Source: Nostoc sp. PCC 7524
GTDB lineage: Bacteria; Cyanobacteriota; Cyanobacteriia; Cyanobacteriales; Nostocaceae
DNA length: 64,000 nt
Direction of reading: 5' to 3'
Assembly (NCBI RefSeq): GCF_000316645.1
Contig: NC_019684.1
Location: 4,624,001 to 4,688,000 of the forward strand
Shown here: piece after piece, positions 35,552-43,835 of the stretch
Layout of the letters: every line of letters begins with the position of its first letter
Numbering within the stretch: the stretch's first letter is position 1
Notes under the pieces: generated by a model
Told to the model about the DNA's origin: nothing
Databases searched by the model: none
What the model saw: the letters and a program-made list of their open reading frames with translations, nothing else
Program-made: the position numbers and the translations under genes

Positions 35552-35695
35552 TCATTAGACATCTCTGGTAATTAAATGTGCGTGGTTTGAAACCCTTGTA
35601 GAGACGTTATATAGAACGTCTCTACATTCATTTTCGGAGAGGGTTATTAATCATTAGGGAACACCAAAAAATAAATTATTCCAAATGGACGGTTA

Positions 35696-35760
35696 GTAGG
35701 GTGCGTCAGTATGAATAATTTCTTAGTACAGTTAGGTTTTTTCGCACTGACGCACCCTAC
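35696..35760. repeat. Dispersed inverted repeat, copy 4 of 4
   Basis: Perfect 15-bp arms GTAGGGTGCGTCAGT (35696-35710) and ACTGACGCACCCTAC (35746-35760), loop starting ATGAATAATTTCTTAG. It is the best-preserved copy and defines the element as 65 bp. Confidence 0.9.
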
Positions 35761-35875
35761 ATTTTGGATATTTTTTATCGTAAATTCAAGGGTTTAATAC
35801 CCCTATATCTACACGTAGTATCAGTTGAGTTGGGGTTTAAATCCCCGACTCCAACTGTCTTTAATTTTGAAGTAA

Positions 35876-35942
35876 TAAGTAATAAGTAATGGGTATTAAT
35901 CACTACTCATTACTCATTACTCACTACTCATTACTCATTTAA
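35876..35942. repeat. STRR array TACTCAT/TAATAAG
   Basis: Tandem AAGTAAT units are followed by about six ACTCATT/ACTCACT heptamers. The two halves are partly complementary. Confidence 0.75.
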
Positions 35943-36021
35943 TTGGAAGTTCCTTAGTTATTAGTCAATAGTCATTAGCCTGTTATTTTTACGTACTCAT
36001 TTTTTGACTATTGACTATGGA

Positions 36022-36369
36022 TTATTGACCATTAGATAAATGATCTAATTGCATCCTTTGTTCCATTTGGCGCAGAAAATAACCTGTCATCATGGCCGAT
36101 GCTAACAGCCCGGCTAGGTTTTCTTTGTCGGTGGTAATTTGGACGTTGAAATTTTCTGCGGGGAGCATACCCACTAGCCCTTGGACATTCTGGGAAATAA
36201 TTTGTTTAATTTCCGGACTGACAGATTGGGCAACGCGGGCTAGAACTTCAGGAGACTGATGTTGGAGATACTTGAGTAACTGATTGGGGTTTTCCCCAAA
36301 GTTGTCAGAAAGTAGCTGGTTGGGGTGTTCCTCGGAATTGTCGTTCAAAAAGTCAGGATCAAACACCAT
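36022..36369 (-). CDS. DUF760 family protein
   Basis: A ~115-residue protein with the family core NQLLKYLQHQSPEVLARVAQSVSPEIKQII, then NVQGLVGMLP and LASAMMTGYFLRQMEQRM. DUF760 proteins are found in cyanobacteria and plastids; their function is not established. I take the ATG at 36369; a TTG two codons upstream is possible. It is 247 bp downstream of scpB on the same strand, separated by STRR arrays. Confidence 0.85.
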   Translation of the reverse strand: MVFDPDFLNDNSEEHPNQLLSDNFGENPNQLLKYLQHQSPEVLARVAQSVSPEIKQIISQNVQGLVGMLPAENFNVQITTDKENLAGLLASAMMTGYFLRQMEQRMQLDHLSNGQ

Positions 36370-36432
36370 TGGCAATTTTTTTTAGCTTAGTTGCTAATTC
36401 TACTCTAAACCATAGTACAAGGATAGTGCTTT

Positions 36433-36515
36433 ATTCAGGATTGGGGATTGGGGATTGGGGATTGGGGACTGGGGATTGGGGACTGGGGACTGGGGACTGG
36501 GGATTGGGGATTGGG
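36433..36515. repeat. STRR array GGGGATT/GGGGACT, about 12 units
   Basis: The longest GGGGAYT array in the window, with ATT and ACT variants interspersed. It reads through in all frames as low-complexity (GIGDWGL), which explains the spurious frames here. Confidence 0.9.
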
Positions 36516-36525
36516 TAAAAGAGTT

Positions 36526-36640
36526 CTCCTCTGCTCCTCTGCTCCTCTGCTCCTCTGCTCCTCTGCTCCTCTGCTCCTCTGCTCCCCTGCTCCCCTGCTC
36601 CCCTGCTCCCCACTCCCTACTCCCCACTCCCTACTCCCGC
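36526..36640. repeat. CTCCTCTG array passing into CTCCCCTG and CCCTACT units
   Basis: About seven CTCCTCTG octamers, three CTCCCCTG octamers and then CCCCACT/CCCTACT heptamers. The last part carries the end of the scpB gene. Confidence 0.9.
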
Positions 36641-37156
36641 TTCTAAGTCGAGTTCTAGCTGCTGTTCTTTCGGTTCTTTCTCAAACGCTTGGGGAAGTTG
36701 CTCAATTTGGAAATATTGATGAAATTTTGGTGTAACTTGTAGGGAATAGGAACGGGATTCATTATCTCGACGCTTACGAACAAAACCTAGTTCTACCAGT
36801 TCGGGAACGTGTTGATATACCCCCGAACCGCGCAGGTTAATTAAATCACTTTGGAGGATGGGACTATTGAGAGCGATCGCTGCTAGTGTTCGCAATGCCC
36901 CTAGTCCTAATTCTACGGGAATCAGCGTTTGCACTAAGTCATGGTAGTCAGACCGCAGCTGCAAACTGTAACCATCTGGGGTCTCTACGACTTCCAAGGC
37001 GCTATCTCGGCGGGCGTAGTTGTCCATTAGCTCAATGATACCTTCCTCGACCGTGGCGCGATCGCAGGCGGCATACTCGGCGATTTCGCCGAGCGACAAG
37101 GGTTTACCCTTCAAATAGAGAATCGCTTCTATCTTAGTCGCTGTGGCTGTATTCAT
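36617..37156 (-). CDS. scpB: SMC-ScpAB complex subunit ScpB
   Basis: ScpB is the winged-helix dimer that joins ScpA and SMC in chromosome condensation. Typical motifs are [20 protein letters not shown], then [23 protein letters not shown] and [20 protein letters not shown]. At 179 residues it is of normal length. The C-terminus ends in [14 protein letters not shown], and the last six residues with the TAG come from an STRR; the same GVGSGE tail ends IspD, encoded 125 bp upstream. Confidence 0.92.
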   Translation of the reverse strand: MNTATATKIEAILYLKGKPLSLGEIAEYAACDRATVEEGIIELMDNYARRDSALEVVETPDGYSLQLRSDYHDLVQTLIPVELGLGALRTLAAIALNSPILQSDLINLRGSGVYQHVPELVELGFVRKRRDNESRSYSLQVTPKFHQYFQIEQLPQAFEKEPKEQQLELDLEAGVGSGE

Positions 37157-37255
37157 TTAGTCAATTGTCAATGGTCATGAGACAGTCAATTTAATAAATG
37201 TGTGGGATTATACTTATTTTTGGTGTATAAGTCAATAGTTATTTTCTTCTGCTTC

Positions 37256-37303
37256 TCCCCCACTCCCTACTCCCTACTCCCTACTCTCCACTCCCCACTC
37301 CTT
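37256..37303. repeat. STRR array CCCTACT/CCCCACT overlapping the end of ispD
   Basis: About six heptamers. On the minus strand they provide the last codons and stop of ispD. Confidence 0.8.
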
Positions 37304-38000
37304 GTCTACTGCTGAGGATAAATTCTGCGATCGCTAAGTCTTGGGGTGTGGTGACTTTTAAATTCGTCTCCTCTCCTTCCACAATTCTGACTTCGATGCC
37401 ACACTTTTCAAATAAAGCTGCATCGTCGGTTACTTCCCAACCTTGCCGCACACCTTCATCATGACACTGTTTCAACAACTTAACGTTGAAGCCTTGGGGA
37501 GTCTGTGCTGCCCAAAGATGGCGACGGTCGGGTGTACTTTGAATTATGCCATTTGCGTCAACAACTTTGATCGTGTCCTTGACGGGGACAGCCGCAATCA
37601 AGCCCGAACAGTGGCGAATGGCTTGGGCGCAGGAGTTGAGTAAATCTGGTGTTACTAAACATCTAGCACCATCATGAATTAAAACTTGCTCTGCTGCTTT
37701 TGGTAGTGCCTGTAAGCCTTTATAAACGGATTCTTGACGGGTTGCCCCACCAATAATTAACTCTACTGGTTTAGTTAAGTTTAAGGTGGCGAGAATGGCT
37801 TTAAATTCTGGCCAATCTGTCGGCTGAGAGATAATCCCAATCCAACTAATTTCCGTGGCTGCTTGTGCAGCTAAGAGTGTCCAAGTCAGAAGGGGTTGCG
37901 ATCGCACTTCTAAGAGGAGTTTATTCCGGTCACTCCCCATTCTTTTACCTACGCCTGCGGCTGGAATTAATAGATACACTGTATTCCTCAATGTCGTCAC
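37281..38000 (-). CDS. ispD: 2-C-methyl-D-erythritol 4-phosphate cytidylyltransferase
   Basis: IspD makes CDP-methylerythritol in the MEP isoprenoid pathway, which feeds carotenoids, phytol and quinones. The nucleotide site PAAGVGKRMGSDRNKLLLEV, VLIHDGARCLVTPDLL, AVPVKDTIKVV and TPQGFNVKLL are all present, with EVTDDAALFEKCG near the end. The start is a GTG at 38000; no in-frame ATG fits. The C-terminus runs into an STRR and ends SSRQGVGSGE. Confidence 0.95.
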   Translation of the reverse strand: MTTLRNTVYLLIPAAGVGKRMGSDRNKLLLEVRSQPLLTWTLLAAQAATEISWIGIISQPTDWPEFKAILATLNLTKPVELIIGGATRQESVYKGLQALPKAAEQVLIHDGARCLVTPDLLNSCAQAIRHCSGLIAAVPVKDTIKVVDANGIIQSTPDRRHLWAAQTPQGFNVKLLKQCHDEGVRQGWEVTDDAALFEKCGIEVRIVEGEETNLKVTTPQDLAIAEFILSSRQGVGSGE

Positions 38001-38143
38001 TGGGGATTAGGGAATGGAGACTGGAAGCAGTAGGCAAAATTATTCAATTTTGCATTTTGCATTTTGAATTTTGAATTTATATGCCCAATCCCTAATCCCT
38101 ATATTCCCCTAAAATAAGGAGCGAGTAAGCGTCAATAATTATT

Positions 38144-39103
38144 ATGCGAGTAGTAGCCCTTGTACCTGGTGGAATTGGCGATCAAATTCTCTTCTTTCCG
38201 ACTCTAGACGATCTGAAGCGATATTACCCCAACGCTCAGTTAGATGTCGTTACCGAACCCCGATCAAAGGCAGCTTACCGGGTGAGTAAGTCAGTCAATG
38301 AGGTGCTGTCTTTCGATTTTAAAGATCGTAACAGCCTAGCCGATTGGGGCAACCTCGTGGGTACAATTCGCGATCGCGAGTATGATTTAGCCATTACTGT
38401 GGGGCAAAGTTGGTTAGTGGGTCTTTTTCTCTGGTTAACAGGAATTCCCACACGTATCGGCTACCAAGGTAAAGGATCTGGATTTCTCACTAAATCTGTA
38501 CCGTTTAAACCATCCCAGTATGCAGCGACTGTTTACCACGACTTGCTGCAACCACTAGGTATTGATACCCCTACCCCAGAGTTAGGGGTAAATGTACCAA
38601 AACCGGATATTGAGTGGGCGCAAAATGAACAAAAACGCCTAGGGGTGAATGAAACAGGTTATGTTTTGATTTATGGTGGCTCTGGCTGGGTATCTTCTAC
38701 TAAGGGTGCAGATGCAATTTACCCGTTAGAGAACTGGCAGGAAATTATTCAAGATTTTCAACACAAACAGCCGGATTTGCCTATAGTTGTGATTCAGGGG
38801 GCTAATGATGAAGGGTTTGTGCGATCGCTGCGTGATTTATCTGCCAATATCAAGGTGACTGCCCCTGAAGATATCGGCAAGTTAGCTGCGATCATCGCTG
38901 GAGCCAGCCTGATGCTATCTAATGAGAGTGCGCCGTTGCAACTCAGTGTAGCAGTACAGACTTATACTATTGCTTTGCTTGGTGCTACTGAACCCGCTAA
39001 AGTATTACCAAAAAGCGATAAGTTTCTGGGTATCAAATCTCCTAGTGGAAGAGTCGCAGATATTTCTCCTCAACAGGTGTTACAGAAAATCTGGGGTGGT
39101 TGA
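38144..39103 (+). CDS. Glycosyltransferase family 9 (heptosyltransferase-like)
   Basis: A 319-residue GT-B enzyme. The N-terminus MRVVALVPGGIGDQILFFPTL is the GT9 signature for the acceptor side, and the C-terminal half has VLIYGGSGWVS with the sugar-nucleotide region LAAIIAGASLMLSNESAPLQ. Cyanobacteria lack classical heptose-core LPS, so the sugar and acceptor are uncertain; a surface-polysaccharide or cell-envelope role is likely. It is divergent from ispD with 143 bp between. Confidence 0.85.
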   Translation: MRVVALVPGGIGDQILFFPTLDDLKRYYPNAQLDVVTEPRSKAAYRVSKSVNEVLSFDFKDRNSLADWGNLVGTIRDREYDLAITVGQSWLVGLFLWLTGIPTRIGYQGKGSGFLTKSVPFKPSQYAATVYHDLLQPLGIDTPTPELGVNVPKPDIEWAQNEQKRLGVNETGYVLIYGGSGWVSSTKGADAIYPLENWQEIIQDFQHKQPDLPIVVIQGANDEGFVRSLRDLSANIKVTAPEDIGKLAAIIAGASLMLSNESAPLQLSVAVQTYTIALLGATEPAKVLPKSDKFLGIKSPSGRVADISPQQVLQKIWGG

Positions 39104-39181
39104 GTATCTCTTACTTGGGAACAGGGTACGAGGCAGAAAAAGTTATTCTTTTCTTTTGCCTTGAACCCAGTCCCCAATCCT

Positions 39182-39655
39182 TCAAAATATCTCAAACAGG
39201 GCATCGTCCAATTCATAACCTAGCATTTGCGCCATAGATTTGAGTCGCGATTGCCAGGGTATGTCTTGTTGCTTTAACCAATCACTCAACGTAAAAATTT
39301 TGTGCATCAAAAAGATTTCTAAAGCTTCGGGATTGTACTGAATACCCTCTTTAGCACTAAATTGATGCGGTACCAGCATGGCAGTGTAACGAGCTAGTTC
39401 TCCAGCTTTCCAGTCTAGTAAAAATGGAAACCAGGGATATTTAGCATCCAACCGTACAAACCACAGCCGTAACTCAGGAATTTCTGACAATTCGCGAGGA
39501 TCGCCAGGTTCTAGGGGATAGTCAATATCAAACTGCAACTGCTGTTCTTGGGTAGCTACTGCTCCCTCTTGTAGCAGTTGATGAATTACCGTGTTGACTG
39601 GCGATAAATCCAGGCTATTAACGGAGTCAGTATTGATTGCGATCGTGATTGTCAT
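39182..39655 (-). CDS. CRR6-like NDH-1 (NdhI) maturation factor
   Basis: The 157-residue protein matches the CRR6/DUF1817 family: FDIDYPLEPGDPRELSEIPE, LWFVRLDAKYPWFPFLLDW, LARYTAMLVPHQFS and the C-terminal MAQMLGYELDDALFEIF. In plants and cyanobacteria CRR6 is needed for the assembly of NdhI into the photosynthetic NADH dehydrogenase-like complex. It is a soluble protein, transcribed alone and convergent with the GT9 gene. Family assignment is firm; the role is taken from known homologues. Confidence 0.88.
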   Translation of the reverse strand: MTITIAINTDSVNSLDLSPVNTVIHQLLQEGAVATQEQQLQFDIDYPLEPGDPRELSEIPELRLWFVRLDAKYPWFPFLLDWKAGELARYTAMLVPHQFSAKEGIQYNPEALEIFLMHKIFTLSDWLKQQDIPWQSRLKSMAQMLGYELDDALFEIF

Positions 39656-39903
39656 CAGCTACTTTTTTATGCACATTAGTATGCTTGAGAATCCACAGTA
39701 CCAGCTTTCTGGAATTGACGCTAGATTTACGGCAGGATTAAGGGTTTAGAAGAACCTGGGGCAAGATTACGCCTAAAGACTCCAAACATTAAATAATTCC
39801 GAGTTAAAGCTGTAATTTAATAGTCACTGTTTGTACAGTCGTCAATGCTTATGGGCTTTGCCATAATTAGTAATCTCATTATTGATATTATGGCTGCTTG
39901 ATA

Positions 39904-40104
39904 ATGACAGACAACCAAGTCAAAGTACACCTGCTGGTTGGTATTCAGGGTTTGACATTATTGGTTTTCCAAGCAGATGACTGTTGGCAGTTTCGAGTAT
40001 TAACTGTAGGTGGTGCTGTCTTCGGACAACGAAAACTCTATTACACTCTCCACGCGGCTGAAAAAGCTGCAAGGGAATGGATCAATCAGGATTTTGAGGA
40101 CTAG
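39904..40104 (+). CDS. Small hypothetical protein
   Basis: About 66 residues: MTDNQVKVHLLVGIQGLTLL, then CWQFRVLTVGG and the end LHAAEKAAREWINQDFED. The last part looks like a helix found at the C-terminus of several small cyanobacterial proteins. I do not recognise a function. The ATG at 39904 is preferred to the TTG two codons before. Confidence 0.55.
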   Translation: MTDNQVKVHLLVGIQGLTLLVFQADDCWQFRVLTVGGAVFGQRKLYYTLHAAEKAAREWINQDFED

Positions 40105-40133
40105 GTGGGGGGATTGGCTGTTAATTAATTTAT

Positions 40134-40199
40134 CCATGTATATACATAATATGAGTGATAAAACTAGGTTGTTGTATTTAGCCATGTATATACATAATT
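40134..40199. repeat. Two direct copies of a 17-bp palindrome-bearing motif
   Basis: CCATGTATATACATAAT occurs at 40134-40150 and 40182-40198, 48 bp apart. Each contains the perfect 12-bp palindrome ATGTATATACAT (40136-40147 and 40184-40195). They sit at the 3' end of the tetR gene, the second touching its stop codon. Confidence 0.75.
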
Positions 40200-41055
40200 A
40201 CTCTTCATCCTGATTTGGTAACAAGCCTTGACGCGCAAAGGTTTCAATAGCTTCAGAGCGTGTCAAATTATGTTTAGCGGCTAATTCTGCTAACTTTTCC
40301 CAGGCTGTATCTGTCAATCTAATAGACCTTAACTGTTTAGGCTCATGACTGTAGTCCGTCTGAAATTTCCCTGAAGATGTCCGCTTGCGTCTGGGTGATT
40401 TCTGCCTAGTACCAGAATACTGATGAGTAGATGTATTTTTTGAGAGATTGATAGTTATTAAATTGACTAAGTTATCAATCAGGCGATCGCGCTCCATTGG
40501 TAAAATATCCTCACCATGCAGCATATTCTGAATAATTGTGAAATGAATCAATGTGCCGATAAAAATACGTGCTGCTGCTTGCGGATCGAATAATTGCAAT
40601 TCTGGATGATCAGTAAAATATTGGCTCACCAGTTCTAAACGAGGCTTATATATGTCACTCACGAAGATTCGTGCAAGGGAAGGAAACCTGCCAGACTCCC
40701 CAATAATCAATCTCACCAAGCTCAACAACTCTTGTGTTGGATGGACTTGAGACAAAATATGCTTCGCTAGGCGGCGCAAAACTATCTGTGGCTCTCCTTG
40801 CCGAAATTTGGGATCTTCCACTGCTAGGTATTTTTCTTGTGCTAGGCGTTCAATTAAAGCAGTAAACAACCCCTCTTTATCTTGAAAGTAGCTATAAACG
40901 GTTGTTTTAGAAACACCTGCTGCTGCTGTCACCTGATCCATTGAAGTAGCAGCATAGCCATGTTTTAAAAACTCTTGCATTGCACCTGCAAGAATAGCGT
41001 CTACCTTTTCGGGTGATAGCATTCGGTCTTCTGTCTGTATCTTCTTTTTTGTCAT
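40198..41055 (-). CDS. TetR-family regulator with C-terminal RHH-like domain
   Basis: Residues ~14-62 are a TetR HTH (AILAGAMQEFLKHGYAATSM, then VTAAAGVSKTTVYSYFQDKE). The central region (~63-205) is the usual helical ligand/dimer domain. Unusually, a basic linker (RQKSPRRKRTSS) leads to a second DNA-binding-like domain, LRSIRLTDTAWEKLAELAAK followed by HNLTRSEAIETFARQ, which resembles ribbon-helix-helix proteins. At 285 residues it is about 80 longer than typical TetR. It is divergent from the devBCA operon, with a perfect 24-bp palindrome at 41256, so repression of that exporter is the likely job. Confidence 0.85.
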   Translation of the reverse strand: MTKKKIQTEDRMLSPEKVDAILAGAMQEFLKHGYAATSMDQVTAAAGVSKTTVYSYFQDKEGLFTALIERLAQEKYLAVEDPKFRQGEPQIVLRRLAKHILSQVHPTQELLSLVRLIIGESGRFPSLARIFVSDIYKPRLELVSQYFTDHPELQLFDPQAAARIFIGTLIHFTIIQNMLHGEDILPMERDRLIDNLVNLITINLSKNTSTHQYSGTRQKSPRRKRTSSGKFQTDYSHEPKQLRSIRLTDTAWEKLAELAAKHNLTRSEAIETFARQGLLPNQDEE

Positions 41056-41216
41056 ATGTAGTGAGTGTTGCTAGCGGTAGCGCGGCGTTGATCTGGTGGT
41101 GTTAGCTGTAGTGGAGTGACACGCCGCGTGCTTTCACGAAAATTTTGATACAATTCACTCCCCCCTGCTTCTCACCTAGTACCTATGCCCAATTTTTTTA
41201 ATTTCCCAAAAAACTC

Positions 41217-41245
41217 TTGACATTATTGTAATGTACGGTTTAGTT
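41217..41245 (+). promoter_or_regulatory. Candidate promoter of devBCA
   Basis: A perfect -35 hexamer TTGACA (41217-41222) is followed after 17 bases by a weak -10, TTAGTT (41240-41245). The palindrome begins 10 bases further on. Confidence 0.45.
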
Positions 41246-41255
41246 TAGTTACATC

Positions 41256-41279
41256 TAAATAAACTAATTAGTTTATTTA
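41256..41279. promoter_or_regulatory. Perfect 24-bp palindrome, likely TetR operator
   Basis: Each half is TAAATAAACTAA and its complement, with no spacer and no mismatch. It lies 23 bp before the devB start and just after the promoter-like TTGACA, an ideal place for a repressor. The divergent tetR gene starts 201 bp away. Confidence 0.7.
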
Positions 41280-41301
41280 AGGTACTAAGCAAAAGGGGCT
41301 G

Positions 41302-42600
41302 ATGATGCGCGATGTAGCAGATCAAGGTTCCATATTCTTCAAGCCTAGTTCTCGCCCATTACTAATATTGGCAGTAACGACAGGTTTAGCGATCGCCGGA
41401 TTCAAGGCTTGGGAATTTTGGCAAACTCCGGCCCAGTCTTCGGAAACAACCCAATTTAGCATACCGCAAGTAACGACGGTGACAGCATTGGGAAGACTAG
41501 AACCTCAAGGCAAGGTGATTAAACTATCTGCACCTTCATCTAGTCAGGGGAGTCGGGTAGAGCAATTGTTGGTAAAGGAAGGGGATAGGGTAAAAACTGG
41601 GCAGTTAATTGCGATTTTAGATAACCGCGATCGCCTAGAAGCAGCTTACCAAGAAGCCCAAGAGGCTGTAAAACTGGCCCAGATCAACTTAGCAAAAATT
41701 CAAGCAGGAGCCAAAGATGGTGAAATAGCCGCCCAAAGAGCCGAAGTTGCCCGAATACAAGCCCAGACAGTAGGTAATGAAAGAGAACAAAAAGAAGCGA
41801 TCGCCAGGTTAGAAGCCCAGTGGCAAGGTGAAAAAACAGCCCAACAAGCCACAATTAAGAGATTAGCCGCAGAGCTAAAAAATGCTCAAATCGAATTTCA
41901 ACGCTATCAGCAACTTTCCTCTGACGGGGCAATTTCTCAGTCGGCTTTCGACAGCAAAAGGCTAAATGTAGATACCATTACCCAGCAGTTAGACGAAGCT
42001 CAGGCAAACCTGCAACGGATTGATAGCACTGGACAGAAGCAAATTAGTGAAGCCAAAACAGCCTTAGCTAGAATTAATGCCACTGGTGATCAACAACTGA
42101 GTGCAGCCACCGCCACCCTAGACAAAATCGCGGAAGTACGTCCTGTAGATGTAGCCGCAGCAAAAGCCGAAGTGAGCCGCACCATAGCAGCAGCGAAGCA
42201 AGCAAAGGCAAATTTGGCGCAAGCCTATGTCAAAGCTCCCCAAGATGGTGTGATATTTGACATTCATACCCGTGCAGGTGAAGTAGTATCTAACGACGGC
42301 ATCGTGGAAATTGGGCAAACTAACCAGATGTATGCAGTGGTGGAAGTTTACCAAAGCGATATTAACAAAATCCGTTCTGGACAACAGGTGCAGATATCAA
42401 GTAATTCTCTTTCCGGACAATTACGAGGAACAGTAGATTGGATTGGCTGGAAAGTACAACGGCAGAACATTATTAACACAGATCCTAGTGAAAATATTGA
42501 TGCGAGAGTTGTAGAAGTCCACGTCCGGTTAGATGAAACCTCTAGCCAAAAAGCGGCCAAGTTTACCAATTTGCAAGTTAAGGCGGTGATTCAACTGTGA
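41302..42600 (+). CDS. devB: DevB-type membrane fusion protein of an ABC exporter
   Basis: A periplasmic adaptor of the HlyD/DevB family, 432 residues. There is one N-terminal membrane helix (PLLILAVTTGLAIAGFKAW), the first lipoyl half (ALGRLEPQGKVIKLSAPSS), a long Ala/Gln-rich coiled coil (~115-300) and the second lipoyl half (QAYVKAPQDGVIFDIHTRAG). It links DevC in the inner membrane to a TolC-like outer-membrane channel. In Anabaena the founding DevBCA exports heterocyst glycolipids; several paralogues exist, and which one this is cannot be told. The stop overlaps the devC start. Confidence 0.9.
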   Translation: MMRDVADQGSIFFKPSSRPLLILAVTTGLAIAGFKAWEFWQTPAQSSETTQFSIPQVTTVTALGRLEPQGKVIKLSAPSSSQGSRVEQLLVKEGDRVKTGQLIAILDNRDRLEAAYQEAQEAVKLAQINLAKIQAGAKDGEIAAQRAEVARIQAQTVGNEREQKEAIARLEAQWQGEKTAQQATIKRLAAELKNAQIEFQRYQQLSSDGAISQSAFDSKRLNVDTITQQLDEAQANLQRIDSTGQKQISEAKTALARINATGDQQLSAATATLDKIAEVRPVDVAAAKAEVSRTIAAAKQAKANLAQAYVKAPQDGVIFDIHTRAGEVVSNDGIVEIGQTNQMYAVVEVYQSDINKIRSGQQVQISSNSLSGQLRGTVDWIGWKVQRQNIINTDPSENIDARVVEVHVRLDETSSQKAAKFTNLQVKAVIQL

Positions 42601-43775
42601 TGGGATTAGTTCAAGAATTACAACGGCGTACGCCTCTAGGATGGTTACAACTGAGCCATCAAAAAAGTCGCTTGCTAGTAGCTTTAGCAGGTATCGCCTT
42701 TGCCGATGTGTTAATTTTCATGCAGTTAGGTTTTCAAAATGCCTTGTATGACAGCAACACCCGCCTCAATCGCGCCTTACTGGGAGACATCATTTTAATT
42801 AGTCCCCAAAGCAAAAATATGCAAAATATGGCTACCTTCTCGCGACGGCGACTACTACAAGCTGCGGATGTGCCAGGTGTAAAATCAGCTGAAGCCTTGT
42901 ATATTGGGTTAGTCACTTGGAAAAATCCCCAAACTCGTCGTAAAACTACAATCCAAGCAATAGGATTTAATCCTGAGCAGCCAGCTCTGAATATCCCAGA
43001 AATCAACACTCAGCTAGATAAGATTAAACTACCAGGAAAATTTTTGTTTGATCGTGCTGCCAGAGGAGCATATGAAGAAGTTTTTCAGCAAATAGATGCA
43101 GGTAAAGTTGTCACCACCGAAGTTGATAGACGCACAATTTCCATTGATGGCTTATTTAAATTAGGAGCATCATTTGGTGCTGATGCCACTTTAGTTTCCA
43201 GTGATGAAAATTTTTTGCGGTTATTTCCGAGAAGACAAGCAGGAAGCATTAGTTTAGGTTTAGTTAATATTCAACCAGGATATGAGCCACAACAAGTAGC
43301 AGATGATTTGAAAGCTTACTTCAGAACTGAAGATGTAAAAGTATTAACTCGTGCAGAATATATCAAATTTGAAGAAGACTACTGGAAAAAAGAAAGCCCT
43401 ATTGGTTTTATTTTTACTTTAGGCGTATCAATGGGCTTTATTGTGGGTGTGATTATTGTCTATCAAGTCTTATCAACAGATGTTAATGCCCACATAAAAG
43501 AATACGCCACATTCAAGGCAATGGGTTATCGTAATTCCTATTTATTAGGGGTGATTTTTGAAGAAGCAATTATCTTAGCAGCTTTGGGTTTCATTCCGGG
43601 ATTGATCGTCCCATTGGGACTGTATCGGTTAGCAGCCAATGCCACAAATTTACCGATATATATGACTGCCGTTAGAGCCATCACAGTTTTATTAATAACG
43701 ATAATTATGTGTACAATTTCGGGAGCGATCGCTACTCGGAAATTACAGTCTGCTGACCCGGCTGATATGTTTTGA
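42600..43775 (+). CDS. devC: DevC-type ABC exporter permease
   Basis: A membrane protein of about 391 residues: one helix near the N-terminus (LVALAGIAFADVLIFMQLGF), a large extracytoplasmic domain (~45-255) and three C-terminal helices (IFTLGVSMGFIVGVIIVYQ, ILAALGFIPGLIVPLGLY and VLLITIIMCTISGAIAT). This is the MacB/FtsX-like layout of DevC. Its ATG overlaps the devB stop (TGATG), indicating translational coupling. It ends SADPADMF as DevC proteins do. Confidence 0.92.
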   Translation: MGLVQELQRRTPLGWLQLSHQKSRLLVALAGIAFADVLIFMQLGFQNALYDSNTRLNRALLGDIILISPQSKNMQNMATFSRRRLLQAADVPGVKSAEALYIGLVTWKNPQTRRKTTIQAIGFNPEQPALNIPEINTQLDKIKLPGKFLFDRAARGAYEEVFQQIDAGKVVTTEVDRRTISIDGLFKLGASFGADATLVSSDENFLRLFPRRQAGSISLGLVNIQPGYEPQQVADDLKAYFRTEDVKVLTRAEYIKFEEDYWKKESPIGFIFTLGVSMGFIVGVIIVYQVLSTDVNAHIKEYATFKAMGYRNSYLLGVIFEEAIILAALGFIPGLIVPLGLYRLAANATNLPIYMTAVRAITVLLITIIMCTISGAIATRKLQSADPADMF

Positions 43776-43835
43776 GGTAAGGGGACTGTGGATTAGGTAT
43801 TGGGGACTGGGTAAGTAAATAATTCAATCACTAAT

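Larger units (their letters stand above)
35552..36021. other. 470-bp gene-free region, repeats only
   Basis: Holds the fourth inverted repeat and a heptamer array (TACTCAT) at 35876-35940. A block before it (AGAGACGTTATATAGAACGTCTCT, about 35600-35623) is also a hairpin. Confidence 0.6.

Noticed and set aside
36433-36640. Overlapping long frames on both strands around 36400-36735
   Set aside because: They are generated by the GGGGATT and CTCCTCTG arrays, read as low-complexity sequence in every frame and start and stop inside repeats.
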